IMG/VR virus record: IMGVR_UViG_3300025704_000010
Location: 1-64,000 of that record
Origin: a virus
Length of the DNA: 64,000 bases
Reading direction: 5' to 3' (one strand)
Part shown: positions 53,612-61,911 of the stretch, piece by piece
Layout of the letters: the number at the start of each line of letters is the position of its first letter
Position numbering within the stretch: position 1 is the first letter of the stretch
Notes under the pieces: model-generated
What the model saw: only the letters and a program-made list of their open reading frames with translations
Told to the model about the DNA's origin: nothing
Databases searched by the model: none
Program-made: the position numbers and the translations under genes

Positions 53612-54162
53612 TAAATACTAAAAACTTAAATAACAAAAAAAAGATGGGACTAACACCGCAAGAAAGAAAGCAGAAGGTTGCATCACTAAGAGAAGAGCAT
53701 GAAGATTACTTTCAGACAGAAGGAAAGATTAATGCATTATACATACCTAAGATGGCTTACAGGCCAACTGGAAAGGATGAGCTACATGTAAGCTTTTTTC
53801 CAAGTGAATTTGAAAAAGGAGAAGATATATATACAGAATTTGTATCTATAGATTATGATACAGAAGATCCAAAAAGGACACTATATTATCATAAACATAA
53901 TCCACACTGGCAGGAAGAGTATGAAATCATAACAAGTAATTCAGGATTTCAGAGACACATTATACCTGTTAGTGAACTAAAGGTTATAAATGATGTAACA
54001 AATAGGGGTAAAGCTATAATAGATTTTGCAAATCCAGATTTGCCTAATCCAGATGAAAGCACTGACACTGCTCCCCTCCTCTCCAATGCAGAGCTGATAA
54101 ACGCATTATCAGAAATAAATGCAACATTAAATAAATTAATTAACGTAATTCAAAAAAAGTAA
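53608..54162 (+). CDS. Replication-operon protein, unknown function
   Basis: A 184-residue protein with a basic start (TPQERKQKVASLREEHEDYF), a beta-rich middle (ELHVSFFPSEFEKGEDIYTEFVSI) and a helical end (NAELINALSEINATLNKLI). It starts in the ATGA overlap with the helicase. The last copy of the 22-bp motif lies inside it at 54067-54088. A partner of the helicase or ATPase is plausible. Confidence 0.5.
   Translation: MINTKNLNNKKKMGLTPQERKQKVASLREEHEDYFQTEGKINALYIPKMAYRPTGKDELHVSFFPSEFEKGEDIYTEFVSIDYDTEDPKRTLYYHKHNPHWQEEYEIITSNSGFQRHIIPVSELKVINDVTNRGKAIIDFANPDLPNPDESTDTAPLLSNAELINALSEINATLNKLINVIQKK
54067..54088 (+). promoter_or_regulatory. 22-bp promoter-like motif inside the 184-residue gene
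   Basis: ACTGCTCCCCTCC, TCTCC, AATG. It is in coding sequence, 76 nt before the next gene, and could drive the ATPase-SSB-like pair independently. Confidence 0.5.
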
Positions 54163-54163
54163 T

Positions 54164-54847
54164 ATGGCAAACAGCGTATTAGTAATTGCTGACTCAGGTA
54201 CAGGAAAGTCTACCTCAATCAGAACATTAAATCCTAAAGAGACTTTCATTATAAACATTGCTAACAAACCATTACCGTTCCAGGGATGGAAAAGCAAATA
54301 CACACAAATTAGTAAAGATAACCCAAAAGGTAATCTGACATCAGCTTCATCAAGTGCAGGAATAATAAAAGCAATAAAGCATGTAGATGAAAAAATGAGC
54401 CATATCAAAACATTAGTAGTAGATGATTGGCAGTATATGAGTTCTTTTGAATATTTTGACAGAGCTAATGAGAAAGGTTATGATAAATTCACTCAGATTG
54501 CAGCTAACTTAGCAATGGTTGCAAAACTTCCTAAAGACTTGAGAGAAGATTTGACTATCATTTTCTTAACTCACTCAGAAGATTCAACTGATATAAATGG
54601 AAATAGAAAAGTTAAAGCAAAAACTATTGGCAAAATGATTGACAATACACTAACTTTAGAAGGACTATTCTCTATAGTATTATTTGGTAAAGTAAATAAA
54701 AATGATGATGGTGAACTTGAATATGGTTTTGAAACTCAAAACAATGGAGAGAACACATGTAAATCACCTATGGGTATGTTTGAGGATAAGTTTATTCCAA
54801 ATGACCTACAATTTGTAAAAGATTGTATTGAAAAATATAATCAATAA
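54164..54847 (+). CDS. RecA-like ATP-binding protein (Sak4-type candidate)
   Basis: A 227-residue protein with ADSGTGKST (Walker A, residues 9-17), LVVDDWQ (Walker B, near 84) and FLTHSEDS (near 128). Its length and fold match the phage ATP-binding recombination proteins of the Sak4 type and the ATPases found beside SSB genes in crAss-like phages. It is followed by the SSB-like gene. Confidence 0.7.
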   Translation: MANSVLVIADSGTGKSTSIRTLNPKETFIINIANKPLPFQGWKSKYTQISKDNPKGNLTSASSSAGIIKAIKHVDEKMSHIKTLVVDDWQYMSSFEYFDRANEKGYDKFTQIAANLAMVAKLPKDLREDLTIIFLTHSEDSTDINGNRKVKAKTIGKMIDNTLTLEGLFSIVLFGKVNKNDDGELEYGFETQNNGENTCKSPMGMFEDKFIPNDLQFVKDCIEKYNQ

Positions 54848-54872
54848 TTAATAATTAATAAAAAAGTAAATT

Positions 54873-55544
54873 ATGTTAAGTACTAAAGACATGTCTGCCG
54901 GATCAGGTAGCATCAAACCAGTTATTGGAGTGGGTAACCACAAAATCAAAATCAATTCTATTACATTTGACCAAACACCTTATGATTCAGATGCATATAA
55001 TATTACATTACATGTAGAGTCTGAGCCTGTTACTGGAGAATTTAATGGTTTCTTAAAAGATATGAATAATCCTAATGGTGAGCGTTATGCAGGCCAAGTA
55101 GGTAGAGTTAGATTCTCACCATATCCATTTAAAGATGCAACATTAGCAAATGGTAATGAGATTAGCCGTGATACTGAAGTATTAAAAGCTATGGTATTTT
55201 TATCTGAAGTAGTAGGTAAAAGAAATGAGCTTGATGCTATTGAGGCAAATACAATTGAAGACTTTATGGTTAAGGCTGCTAATGTATGTTCTGAAACAGG
55301 ATATATCAATGCTTGCTTAGGTGCACGTGAGTGGGAAAACAAAGAAGGTTATGTAAATAATGACTTGTTTTTACCTAAGAGAAGTAAAGATGGTATGCCA
55401 TTAGAAGAGTTAGATAAAGAAAGCTCTAACCTATTAACATTTGATAGAAATAATACAAATCATTTTAGACCTTATTTAAAGAAAGAAACAACAGCTTCAA
55501 ATTTTGAGCCTGCAACAGCTTCTGGAAGTGACTTTGATCTGTAA
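54873..55544 (+). CDS. Single-strand DNA-binding-like protein
   Basis: A 223-residue protein. The beta-rich N-terminus (GNHKIKINSITFDQTPYDSD, then ITLHVESEP) suits an OB-type fold, and the last residues (ASGSDFDL) form an acidic, hydrophobic-ended tail like the protein-binding tip of SSBs. It follows the RecA-like gene and ends at a strong terminator. The call is a combined inference from context, fold type and tail. Confidence 0.6.
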   Translation: MLSTKDMSAGSGSIKPVIGVGNHKIKINSITFDQTPYDSDAYNITLHVESEPVTGEFNGFLKDMNNPNGERYAGQVGRVRFSPYPFKDATLANGNEISRDTEVLKAMVFLSEVVGKRNELDAIEANTIEDFMVKAANVCSETGYINACLGAREWENKEGYVNNDLFLPKRSKDGMPLEELDKESSNLLTFDRNNTNHFRPYLKKETTASNFEPATASGSDFDL

Positions 55545-55560
55545 TATAAAACCAAAAGAG

Positions 55561-55595
55561 TGGGCTCAGTATAATGCTGGGCCCATATCTTTTTA
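55561..55595 (+). terminator. Intrinsic terminator after the SSB-like gene
   Basis: TGGGCTCAG pairs with CTGGGCCCA (one G-T) around TATAATG, followed by TATC and five T. Confidence 0.9.
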
Positions 55596-55608
55596 ATATA
55601 TTTGGATT

Positions 55609-56586
55609 ATGTTCAGCACTAAAAATTTAATATTAGAAGAAACAGACGTACCAAGTTACTGGGTGTTTCAGTATTATCTAGACTTACCTGAACAGCTAAC
55701 AGGTCAAGACATTAAGATTAATTCAATATTTAATCCTAATGACAAGACTCCAAGCTTTTGCATATACGTGGATAAAACCATAATGCAATATAAGTTTAAA
55801 GACTTTTCTACAGGTATTGGAGGTAACAAGTCAGACTTAATTAGACACATGTTTAAGTTGGGTTATCCTCAGGCTACAAGAAGAATAATAGAAGATTACA
55901 ATAAGTATATACAGGAAAATGGTAAAGTCAGTGTTGAGTTTGTGCCTCAGGCTAAATGGGAGATTGACTTTATAAAGTATAGAAAATGGAATCAGGATGA
56001 TGCTAATTACTGGCTATCATATAGAATAGGCAAAACATTATTAGATCAGTATAATGTAAAGCCAATAGAATATTTTAATATGATTAAGCAAGATGCATTG
56101 GAAATAGAATCTTTAAAGATTGGAAGCAAACATTGCTATGGTTACTTTGATAGAAATGGTGAAGTATATAAAATATATCAGCCTCATAGTAAAAAGCATA
56201 AGTTTCATAAAGTAAAGAACTATATCCAGGGAATAGATCAGCTGCAGTATAAAGAACCTTACTTGGTGATTTGCTCATCTCTTAAAGATGCAATGTGTTT
56301 AAAAGGTATGGGTTATAACCTAGAAGTTATTAGTCCAGACTCTGAGAACACTATGATTAAACCCCATATCATAGCAAATCTTAAGAAAAAGTACAAAAGT
56401 ATAATAACGTTGTTTGATAATGATGATGCAGGTAAACATGCAGTTAAAAGATATGCAGATGCATATAATATAAATGGATGTACACCAACTATATGCAAAG
56501 ACATATCAGATGCTATGGTAGAAATAGGATTTGATAAGACACATGCTATGCTAAAACCATTATTAAAAACAACATTAAATAAATAA
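55609..56586 (+). CDS. DnaG-like primase with TOPRIM domain
   Basis: A 325-residue protein. The N-terminus (NPNDKTPSFCIYVD, then KFKDFSTGIGGNKSDLIRHM) matches the CHC2 zinc-ribbon fold of DnaG but has lost the zinc cysteines. The TOPRIM domain shows CSSLKDAMCLKGMG (near 222) and LFDNDDAGKHAVKRYA (near 268), with the DxD pair for metal. No helicase domain is fused. It follows the SSB-like gene. Confidence 0.8.
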   Translation: MFSTKNLILEETDVPSYWVFQYYLDLPEQLTGQDIKINSIFNPNDKTPSFCIYVDKTIMQYKFKDFSTGIGGNKSDLIRHMFKLGYPQATRRIIEDYNKYIQENGKVSVEFVPQAKWEIDFIKYRKWNQDDANYWLSYRIGKTLLDQYNVKPIEYFNMIKQDALEIESLKIGSKHCYGYFDRNGEVYKIYQPHSKKHKFHKVKNYIQGIDQLQYKEPYLVICSSLKDAMCLKGMGYNLEVISPDSENTMIKPHIIANLKKKYKSIITLFDNDDAGKHAVKRYADAYNINGCTPTICKDISDAMVEIGFDKTHAMLKPLLKTTLNK

Positions 56587-56588
56587 TT

Positions 56589-56993
56589 ATGACAAAAATA
56601 AGATGGTGGATACCAGGCAATGTTCCCTCAAGTAAAAACGGTAGGCGTTGGACAGGTAAATATTTTATTGCTAGCAAAGCTGTAATGAATTATAGAAAGG
56701 CTACCAAAGATATATATGCTAAGTATGCTGAGGATTTTAAAGCTGAAGTTGCTAAGAATGATCTACCTGTTAAAGTATCATTTGAGTTTATAAGAGGCAG
56801 CCGTCATAAGTTTGATTATATTAATCCTGCACAGACAGTACAAGATGATATGGTTAAACACGGATGGATTGAAGATGATAATGCTGAGTTTATTATACCA
56901 GCATTTGAACAATATTCTTATGATAAAAAAAACCCCGGTGTATGGATAGAATTAATTGAAAATGGCAAAGAAGAGAATAATAACAATAGATGA
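56589..56993 (+). CDS. RusA-like Holliday junction resolvase
   Basis: A 134-residue protein. GNVPSSKNGRRWTGK at the start and FDYINPAQTVQDDMVKHGWIEDDNAEF towards the C-terminus match the RusA layout, with the acidic residues that bind metal in the pattern D-x(n)-DxM...EDDN. It resolves branched DNA made in recombination and replication. It overlaps the next gene by 32 nt. Confidence 0.75.
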   Translation: MTKIRWWIPGNVPSSKNGRRWTGKYFIASKAVMNYRKATKDIYAKYAEDFKAEVAKNDLPVKVSFEFIRGSRHKFDYINPAQTVQDDMVKHGWIEDDNAEFIIPAFEQYSYDKKNPGVWIELIENGKEENNNNR

Positions 56994-57270
56994 GTTTTTT
57001 ACATATAAAGAAATGTTTTCAGGATTACTTGAAGATAGAGCTTTAGCTTGTGAAATATATAATAATGCAAACTATAAAGACAAAGACATTATAGATAAGC
57101 TTATGGCTAAAGCATTGCTATTTAAAGATCGTGTAGATTTTTGTATAGCAGTAGAGTATAGCTTTGAGATAGGGTCTTTTAATACAAATAGAGTTTATGC
57201 ATATATAGAAAAAAGCAAAGCAGATAAAGTTTATATGGACATACTTAGAAAAATAAAAGATAATGATTAA
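56962..57270 (+). CDS. Small helical protein, unknown function
   Basis: A 102-residue protein; ATG 56962 is preferred to an in-frame TTG two codons upstream. Helical (ITIDEFFTYKEMFSGLLEDR, then IIDKLMAKALLFKDR). It lies within the RusA-to-VWA overlap chain, 8 nt into the start of the VWA gene. Confidence 0.5.
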   Translation: MAKKRIITIDEFFTYKEMFSGLLEDRALACEIYNNANYKDKDIIDKLMAKALLFKDRVDFCIAVEYSFEIGSFNTNRVYAYIEKSKADKVYMDILRKIKDND

Positions 57271-58426
57271 CATACAAGATCAGGTTGCTAGGACAACCAA
57301 AAGTTTAATATTTGCAGAGCCCTTTTACGGGCTCTTTTTAATTGGTATCAATAAAAAGTATAGCATGCAACTGCCTACTGCAGGAGTAAGCAAACATAAT
57401 ATTGGATGTCAATTGACTATAAACCCTGAGTTTTATAATAACCTTAGTGAAGATCATAGATTTGGTTTAATTAAGCATGAGCTATTGCATATTGCATTTG
57501 GTCATCTTATAACTAGAAGTCTATATTCAGATCATAAATTATTTAATATAGCTGCAGATTTAGAAATCAACCAGTACATACTGGAAAGTAAACTACCTGA
57601 AGGTGGTTTATTACTATCAAGTTTTCCTGAGATAAATTTACCTAGGAAGGCTGGTACGGATAAATACTATGAATTACTTGAACAGGCACACCAAGATGGT
57701 ACTTCACCTTCTTTAGATAATCTTATGGATCAGATGAATGGTGAGTCACAATATTGTCATGGTACATGGGATGATTTTGATTCATTACCTGAAGCTGATA
57801 AAAAACTAATGCAAAAACAAATTGAGCATCAGTTAAAAGAATCTGCTGAGCAAACAGTAAAGAAACAAGGTAATATACCGGGTGAGTTAGCTGAGCTTAT
57901 ACATAGGCTGATGCATATAGAACCTCCTAAGTTTGATTGGAAAGCTTATCTAAGAAGATTTGCAGGTAACTCTAGTGTAGTTTATACAAAGAAGCTGAGA
58001 CGTAAGTATAATAAACGTTATGCAGCTAACCCAGGTCTTAAGATTAAATTTAAGAATCATATACTTGTTGGTGTTGACACAAGCGGATCTGTAAACAATG
58101 ATGAGCTAAAGGAATTCTTTAGTGAACTTACGCATATGCATAAGACAGGTCATAAGATTACAGTAGCTCAATGTGATACTAAACTAAATAGTGTAAAAGA
58201 GTTTAATCCAAGAAAGGATTGGGAAATACATGGTCGTGGTGGAACAAGCTTCCAACCAGTAATAGACTACTATAATGAAAACAAAGGGCAATATACAGCT
58301 CTTATATATTTAACAGATGGTGAAGCATATGCTCCAGAGAACTGCCCTAATAATACTTTATGGGTTCATAGTTCTAACTGCAGTATAAATGAAGTGTTAC
58401 CAGGACAGAAAATTCAACTTAATTAA
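57263..58426 (+). CDS. VWA protein with N-terminal HExxH metallopeptidase-like domain (MoxR partner)
   Basis: A 387-residue protein. The N-terminal domain has IKHELLHIAFGHL (residues 70-82), an HExxH zinc motif of the DUF2201-type metallopeptidase-like domain. The C-terminal VWA domain has a full MIDAS: DTSGS (near 271), GGTSF (near 325) and LTDGEA (near 350). MoxR ATPases and VWA proteins work in pairs that remodel partner proteins, and the MoxR gene follows after 9 nt. A perfect terminator hairpin lies inside the coding region at 57316-57339. The substrate is unknown. Confidence 0.8.
   Translation: MINIQDQVARTTKSLIFAEPFYGLFLIGINKKYSMQLPTAGVSKHNIGCQLTINPEFYNNLSEDHRFGLIKHELLHIAFGHLITRSLYSDHKLFNIAADLEINQYILESKLPEGGLLLSSFPEINLPRKAGTDKYYELLEQAHQDGTSPSLDNLMDQMNGESQYCHGTWDDFDSLPEADKKLMQKQIEHQLKESAEQTVKKQGNIPGELAELIHRLMHIEPPKFDWKAYLRRFAGNSSVVYTKKLRRKYNKRYAANPGLKIKFKNHILVGVDTSGSVNNDELKEFFSELTHMHKTGHKITVAQCDTKLNSVKEFNPRKDWEIHGRGGTSFQPVIDYYNENKGQYTALIYLTDGEAYAPENCPNNTLWVHSSNCSINEVLPGQKIQLN
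57316..57339 (+). terminator. Terminator-like hairpin inside the VWA gene
   Basis: AGAGCCC and GGGCTCT form a perfect 7-bp stem with loop TTTTAC, followed by T residues, about 50 nt into the coding sequence. It could attenuate the whole MoxR-VWA cassette. Confidence 0.6.
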
Positions 58427-58435
58427 TAAAAGAAA

Positions 58436-59704
58436 ATGGCACAAGTAAATTTAAATGTAACAGAACTAAAAGGATTTGTAAATCACATTATATCTAATAA
58501 CAGATATCTTCAAGATAATGGTAAAGGACCAGTATCAGTGGAAGTTGTGGGTGAATCAGGTATAGGTAAAACTTCTACAATAGTAGAGCTGGCTAAAGAA
58601 AATGATTTAGCATTTGTAAAATTAAACTTAGCACAGATTGAGGAGCTAGGTGATCTTGTAGGTTTCCCTGTAAGACAGTTTCAGATGTATAAAGAAAAGA
58701 AAATAGCAGTAAAGAATAATGACATTGCTATGGTTACAGCAGCACAAAGAGCTGCAGGTGCTAGTCTAGCTAACTTAAATCAAACTGTAACCAAGAAAGT
58801 TGGTCAATGGGTTGATGAACTTGCTGTACAAGAATATCTTAAACAAGGATATAAAATTACTGGTAAAAATAGAATGTCTTATTGTGCACCTGAATGGATA
58901 GCTGATGCTAAAGAAGGTGGTATACTATTATTAGATGACTGGAATAGAGCTGACACAAGATTTATTCAAGCAGTTATGGAATTGATAGATAGACAGTCTT
59001 ATATATCTTGGACACTACCTAAGAACTGGCATATTATATTAACAGCTAACCCGGATAATGGTGACTATATGGTTAACAGTGTAGATAGTGCACAGAAGAC
59101 TAGATATGTTACAGCTAATCTTAAGTTTGATGTAAATGTATGGGCTCAGTGGGCAGAAGGTGCAGGTATAGATAGTAGATGTATTAACTTTTTATTACTT
59201 CATCCTGAATTAGTAACGCAAGAGACTAATGCTAGATCTATAACAACATTCTTTAACTCTATATCAAGCTTTGAATCTTTTGAAGATAACCTCAGCATGA
59301 TTCAGATGATTGGTGAGGGTAGTGTTGGAGATGCATTTGCTTCTATGTTTACTACATTCATTAATAACAAGCTAGATAAACTGGTTACACCTAAAGATTT
59401 ATTGACACATGATGGAGAACAATATATCTTTAATGAGTTAAGATCTTGTATAGGTAAAGATGATACATATCGTGCAGATATTGCATCAACATTAGCTACA
59501 AGACTTGGTAATTATGCTGTAGTATATTCACAGGATAATACTATTAACCAGAAAGTAACTGATAGGTTGAAGGCTTTATGTACTAAAGATTATTTTACTA
59601 ATGATCTTAAGTATTTAATTGTACGTACCATCTTTAATGGTAATAAAAAGAAGTTTAACAAATTGATGATGATCCCAGAGATTGTCCAAATGACAATGAA
59701 ATAA
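58436..59704 (+). CDS. MoxR-family AAA+ ATPase
   Basis: A 422-residue protein. Walker A GESGIGKTS (residues 39-47), Walker B GGILLLDDWNRA (161-172), sensor 1 ILTANPDN (near 201) and a helical C-terminal region (YIFNELRSCIGKDDTY). MoxR ATPases act as chaperones for protein complexes, usually with a VWA partner encoded next to them, as here (9-nt gap). Two unknown proteins (59706 and 60742) complete the cassette. Confidence 0.85.
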   Translation: MAQVNLNVTELKGFVNHIISNNRYLQDNGKGPVSVEVVGESGIGKTSTIVELAKENDLAFVKLNLAQIEELGDLVGFPVRQFQMYKEKKIAVKNNDIAMVTAAQRAAGASLANLNQTVTKKVGQWVDELAVQEYLKQGYKITGKNRMSYCAPEWIADAKEGGILLLDDWNRADTRFIQAVMELIDRQSYISWTLPKNWHIILTANPDNGDYMVNSVDSAQKTRYVTANLKFDVNVWAQWAEGAGIDSRCINFLLLHPELVTQETNARSITTFFNSISSFESFEDNLSMIQMIGEGSVGDAFASMFTTFINNKLDKLVTPKDLLTHDGEQYIFNELRSCIGKDDTYRADIASTLATRLGNYAVVYSQDNTINQKVTDRLKALCTKDYFTNDLKYLIVRTIFNGNKKKFNKLMMIPEIVQMTMK

Positions 59705-59705
59705 A

Positions 59706-60737
59706 ATGGCAAATAAATCAGTATATCAAAATTTTGATACTGATGCTTTAGTATACTTTGGACTAGAGACTGACCCTACATATGGGTTAGTTTCTAGTAC
59801 AGGTATTAATAAAGTATTATGTACTCAAGATCAGACAACATATGAAAAGATAAACACTATACTATTGGAACCTACAGAGGATGACCAAACTTTTAGAACT
59901 AAAAAGAAAGCTTTTATACTACCTAGATGTAATGTATCACAAGATAGATTAAAGGCTGCTCTTAAAGAGCATGGTATAACTGTAACAAATGATTATGAAT
60001 TAGCAGATCTAATTATAGGTCATGAGGAAATAACTACTCATAAATTAAGTAATGCAGAAAATATTCCTACTACAATAATGATGAATAAGATATGGAATTA
60101 TGAAACTACAAAAGGAGATGTTAATAAACTTGGTGTTCTTAAAAAAATTGCTGATTCAGGCCTAGAATGTATTATTACAGCCAAGGTTACTGATACAGTA
60201 AGATACTATGATATAGACGTAGAAGAAAGCCTATATGATAACTGGATAATTACTGGTATGGCTTTGAATCTGGCTCATATAATTGATACTACAGATGTTA
60301 GTGTTATTGATCCTGAGACAGTACTTCATGCGTCTGCTACTAAAATGACTCTTGATGAACAGCTTCTTAATGATCTTAAGACTCAGTTAAATTCATATGG
60401 TGATGATAAAGCTTTGGCTCTTAAAATCATTCCTACTATTGACTATAAGAAAAACTATCATTTATTGTGGCAGTTTGCACAAGACTGTAATAGTATAACA
60501 TATGCAGATAATAGAGATAAAGATTTGCAGTATTGGCTAGATGTATCAAACTTTAATGATTTTTACCGTAAGAGTGCACAAGACATGATATTATGGTTAG
60601 AGGAGCAAGATAAGCTTGATAAAGTAACATTTAAGTATCTTGAGCCTATAGTAAGAAGAGAAATAAGCATTCACAATAGAGACCTTTATACGTTTCAAGT
60701 GGCTGTTAAAAAAGAGTATCAAAAATATTTAAAATAA
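59706..60737 (+). CDS. MoxR-cassette protein, unknown function (paralogue of the next gene)
   Basis: A 343-residue protein, 1 nt after MoxR. KAFILPRCNVSQDRLKAALKE followed by NDYELADLIIGH (residues 60-100) has the alternating strand-helix-strand feel of a BRCT-like unit and recurs in the next gene as RFPKLTLPRQKVDLLKERYN and ADISIVS. The C-terminal part is helical (YHLLWQFAQDC, then a FYRKSAQDMILWLEEQ segment). It may be a client or effector of the MoxR-VWA pair. No family recognised. Confidence 0.6.
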   Translation: MANKSVYQNFDTDALVYFGLETDPTYGLVSSTGINKVLCTQDQTTYEKINTILLEPTEDDQTFRTKKKAFILPRCNVSQDRLKAALKEHGITVTNDYELADLIIGHEEITTHKLSNAENIPTTIMMNKIWNYETTKGDVNKLGVLKKIADSGLECIITAKVTDTVRYYDIDVEESLYDNWIITGMALNLAHIIDTTDVSVIDPETVLHASATKMTLDEQLLNDLKTQLNSYGDDKALALKIIPTIDYKKNYHLLWQFAQDCNSITYADNRDKDLQYWLDVSNFNDFYRKSAQDMILWLEEQDKLDKVTFKYLEPIVRREISIHNRDLYTFQVAVKKEYQKYLK

Positions 60738-60741
60738 AATT

Positions 60742-61911
60742 ATGAAAAAAAGATTTAAATTAGAATTTAATATGTATCCTGAAGGTACTGGTAATTGGGA
60801 TAAAAATCAGTTATCAGGTGTGGCTGTAAAATGGAGTGAACAGGAATGTCAATATTTATATAGCAATTATAAGTATCAAATTGAAGAAGAAGACTTTAAA
60901 TTGTTAGGATTGCCTATACCTGATAATGTAGACAATATAGATTTACAAGACAAAAAGATATATAGGTTTCCTAAATTAACTCTACCTAGACAAAAGGTAG
61001 ATTTATTAAAGGAAAGATATAACTGCAAGGTTATTAGAGATAATACAAAAGCAGACATATCTATTGTATCCTTAAAATTATTTGATACTCTTTTTGAAAG
61101 AACATGGAATAAATCTATAGCATATAGTGATGCCTATAAGATAATTAAGCATATGAAAGACTTTGATTGGTTTACTGATGAAGCTTTAGATGTACTTAGA
61201 GGTTTTCTTAGTAATGCTACTCCTGCATGTATGATTGAATTTCGTCTGAACCAAGGTTATTATAGTATCAATCATAAAAGTAAAAATATAAGAGAACAGA
61301 TGTATGATGATCTAGTTAAATGGATGAAAAAAGAAGAGCTCAATGATTATGATAGTGGATTTGATTGGATCTTACCAAAGAAAAACTATGTAGCTTTTAA
61401 TAATTTATTAAGCTCTACTAGTCAACTAGTTCTAGATTCATCAATATCAGCTATAATTGATTCTGAGCTAGCCGTAATTGAAAATGATAAGTATGATGAC
61501 ATTGAAAAGATGATAACTAGTACAGATATAGATAATAGATCTTTAGCTGTGGAGATGTTGGCTAACTGTAACATAGAAAAATCATTTGATGTGGTATCAG
61601 GTTTATATTTTTGGCATTATGATTGGTTCAAAAATACTAATAACTGGAATTCAGTCAATGTCAAAGCAATGCGTACTAGATTAAAACATTATGAAGGTAA
61701 TCATAACAGTAATGGTATATGGTCATTTAATAGTTATCTGAATACATTAATGAATGATAGAAAATTAACAAGGTTTGCAGTAGACAGAACAAGAGAAAAA
61801 CTCATGAATACTCTAATGGACCCTATGGTTGGTAAAAGTGCTCAAGTATTTAAAGTTGACTTAGAAAATTTGTATATTGCAGATAAATTAGAAAAAATGA
61901 TAAATGAATAG
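60742..61911 (+). CDS. MoxR-cassette protein, unknown function (paralogue of the previous gene)
   Basis: A 389-residue protein. It shares with its neighbour the segment RFPKLTLPRQKVDLLKERYN plus ADISIVS (near residues 75-112) and helical blocks in the C-terminal half (DNRSLAVEMLANCNIEKSF, later a WHYDWFKNTNNW stretch). It overlaps the nuclease gene by 8 nt. The duplicated pair beside MoxR suggests that both are substrates or subunits of one machine. Confidence 0.6.
   Translation: MKKRFKLEFNMYPEGTGNWDKNQLSGVAVKWSEQECQYLYSNYKYQIEEEDFKLLGLPIPDNVDNIDLQDKKIYRFPKLTLPRQKVDLLKERYNCKVIRDNTKADISIVSLKLFDTLFERTWNKSIAYSDAYKIIKHMKDFDWFTDEALDVLRGFLSNATPACMIEFRLNQGYYSINHKSKNIREQMYDDLVKWMKKEELNDYDSGFDWILPKKNYVAFNNLLSSTSQLVLDSSISAIIDSELAVIENDKYDDIEKMITSTDIDNRSLAVEMLANCNIEKSFDVVSGLYFWHYDWFKNTNNWNSVNVKAMRTRLKHYEGNHNSNGIWSFNSYLNTLMNDRKLTRFAVDRTREKLMNTLMDPMVGKSAQVFKVDLENLYIADKLEKMINE

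Noticed and set aside
56956-56961. TTG as start of the gene ending at 57270
   Set aside because: The ATG two codons later is the simpler start; the same choice was made at 8217, 38234 and 46005.
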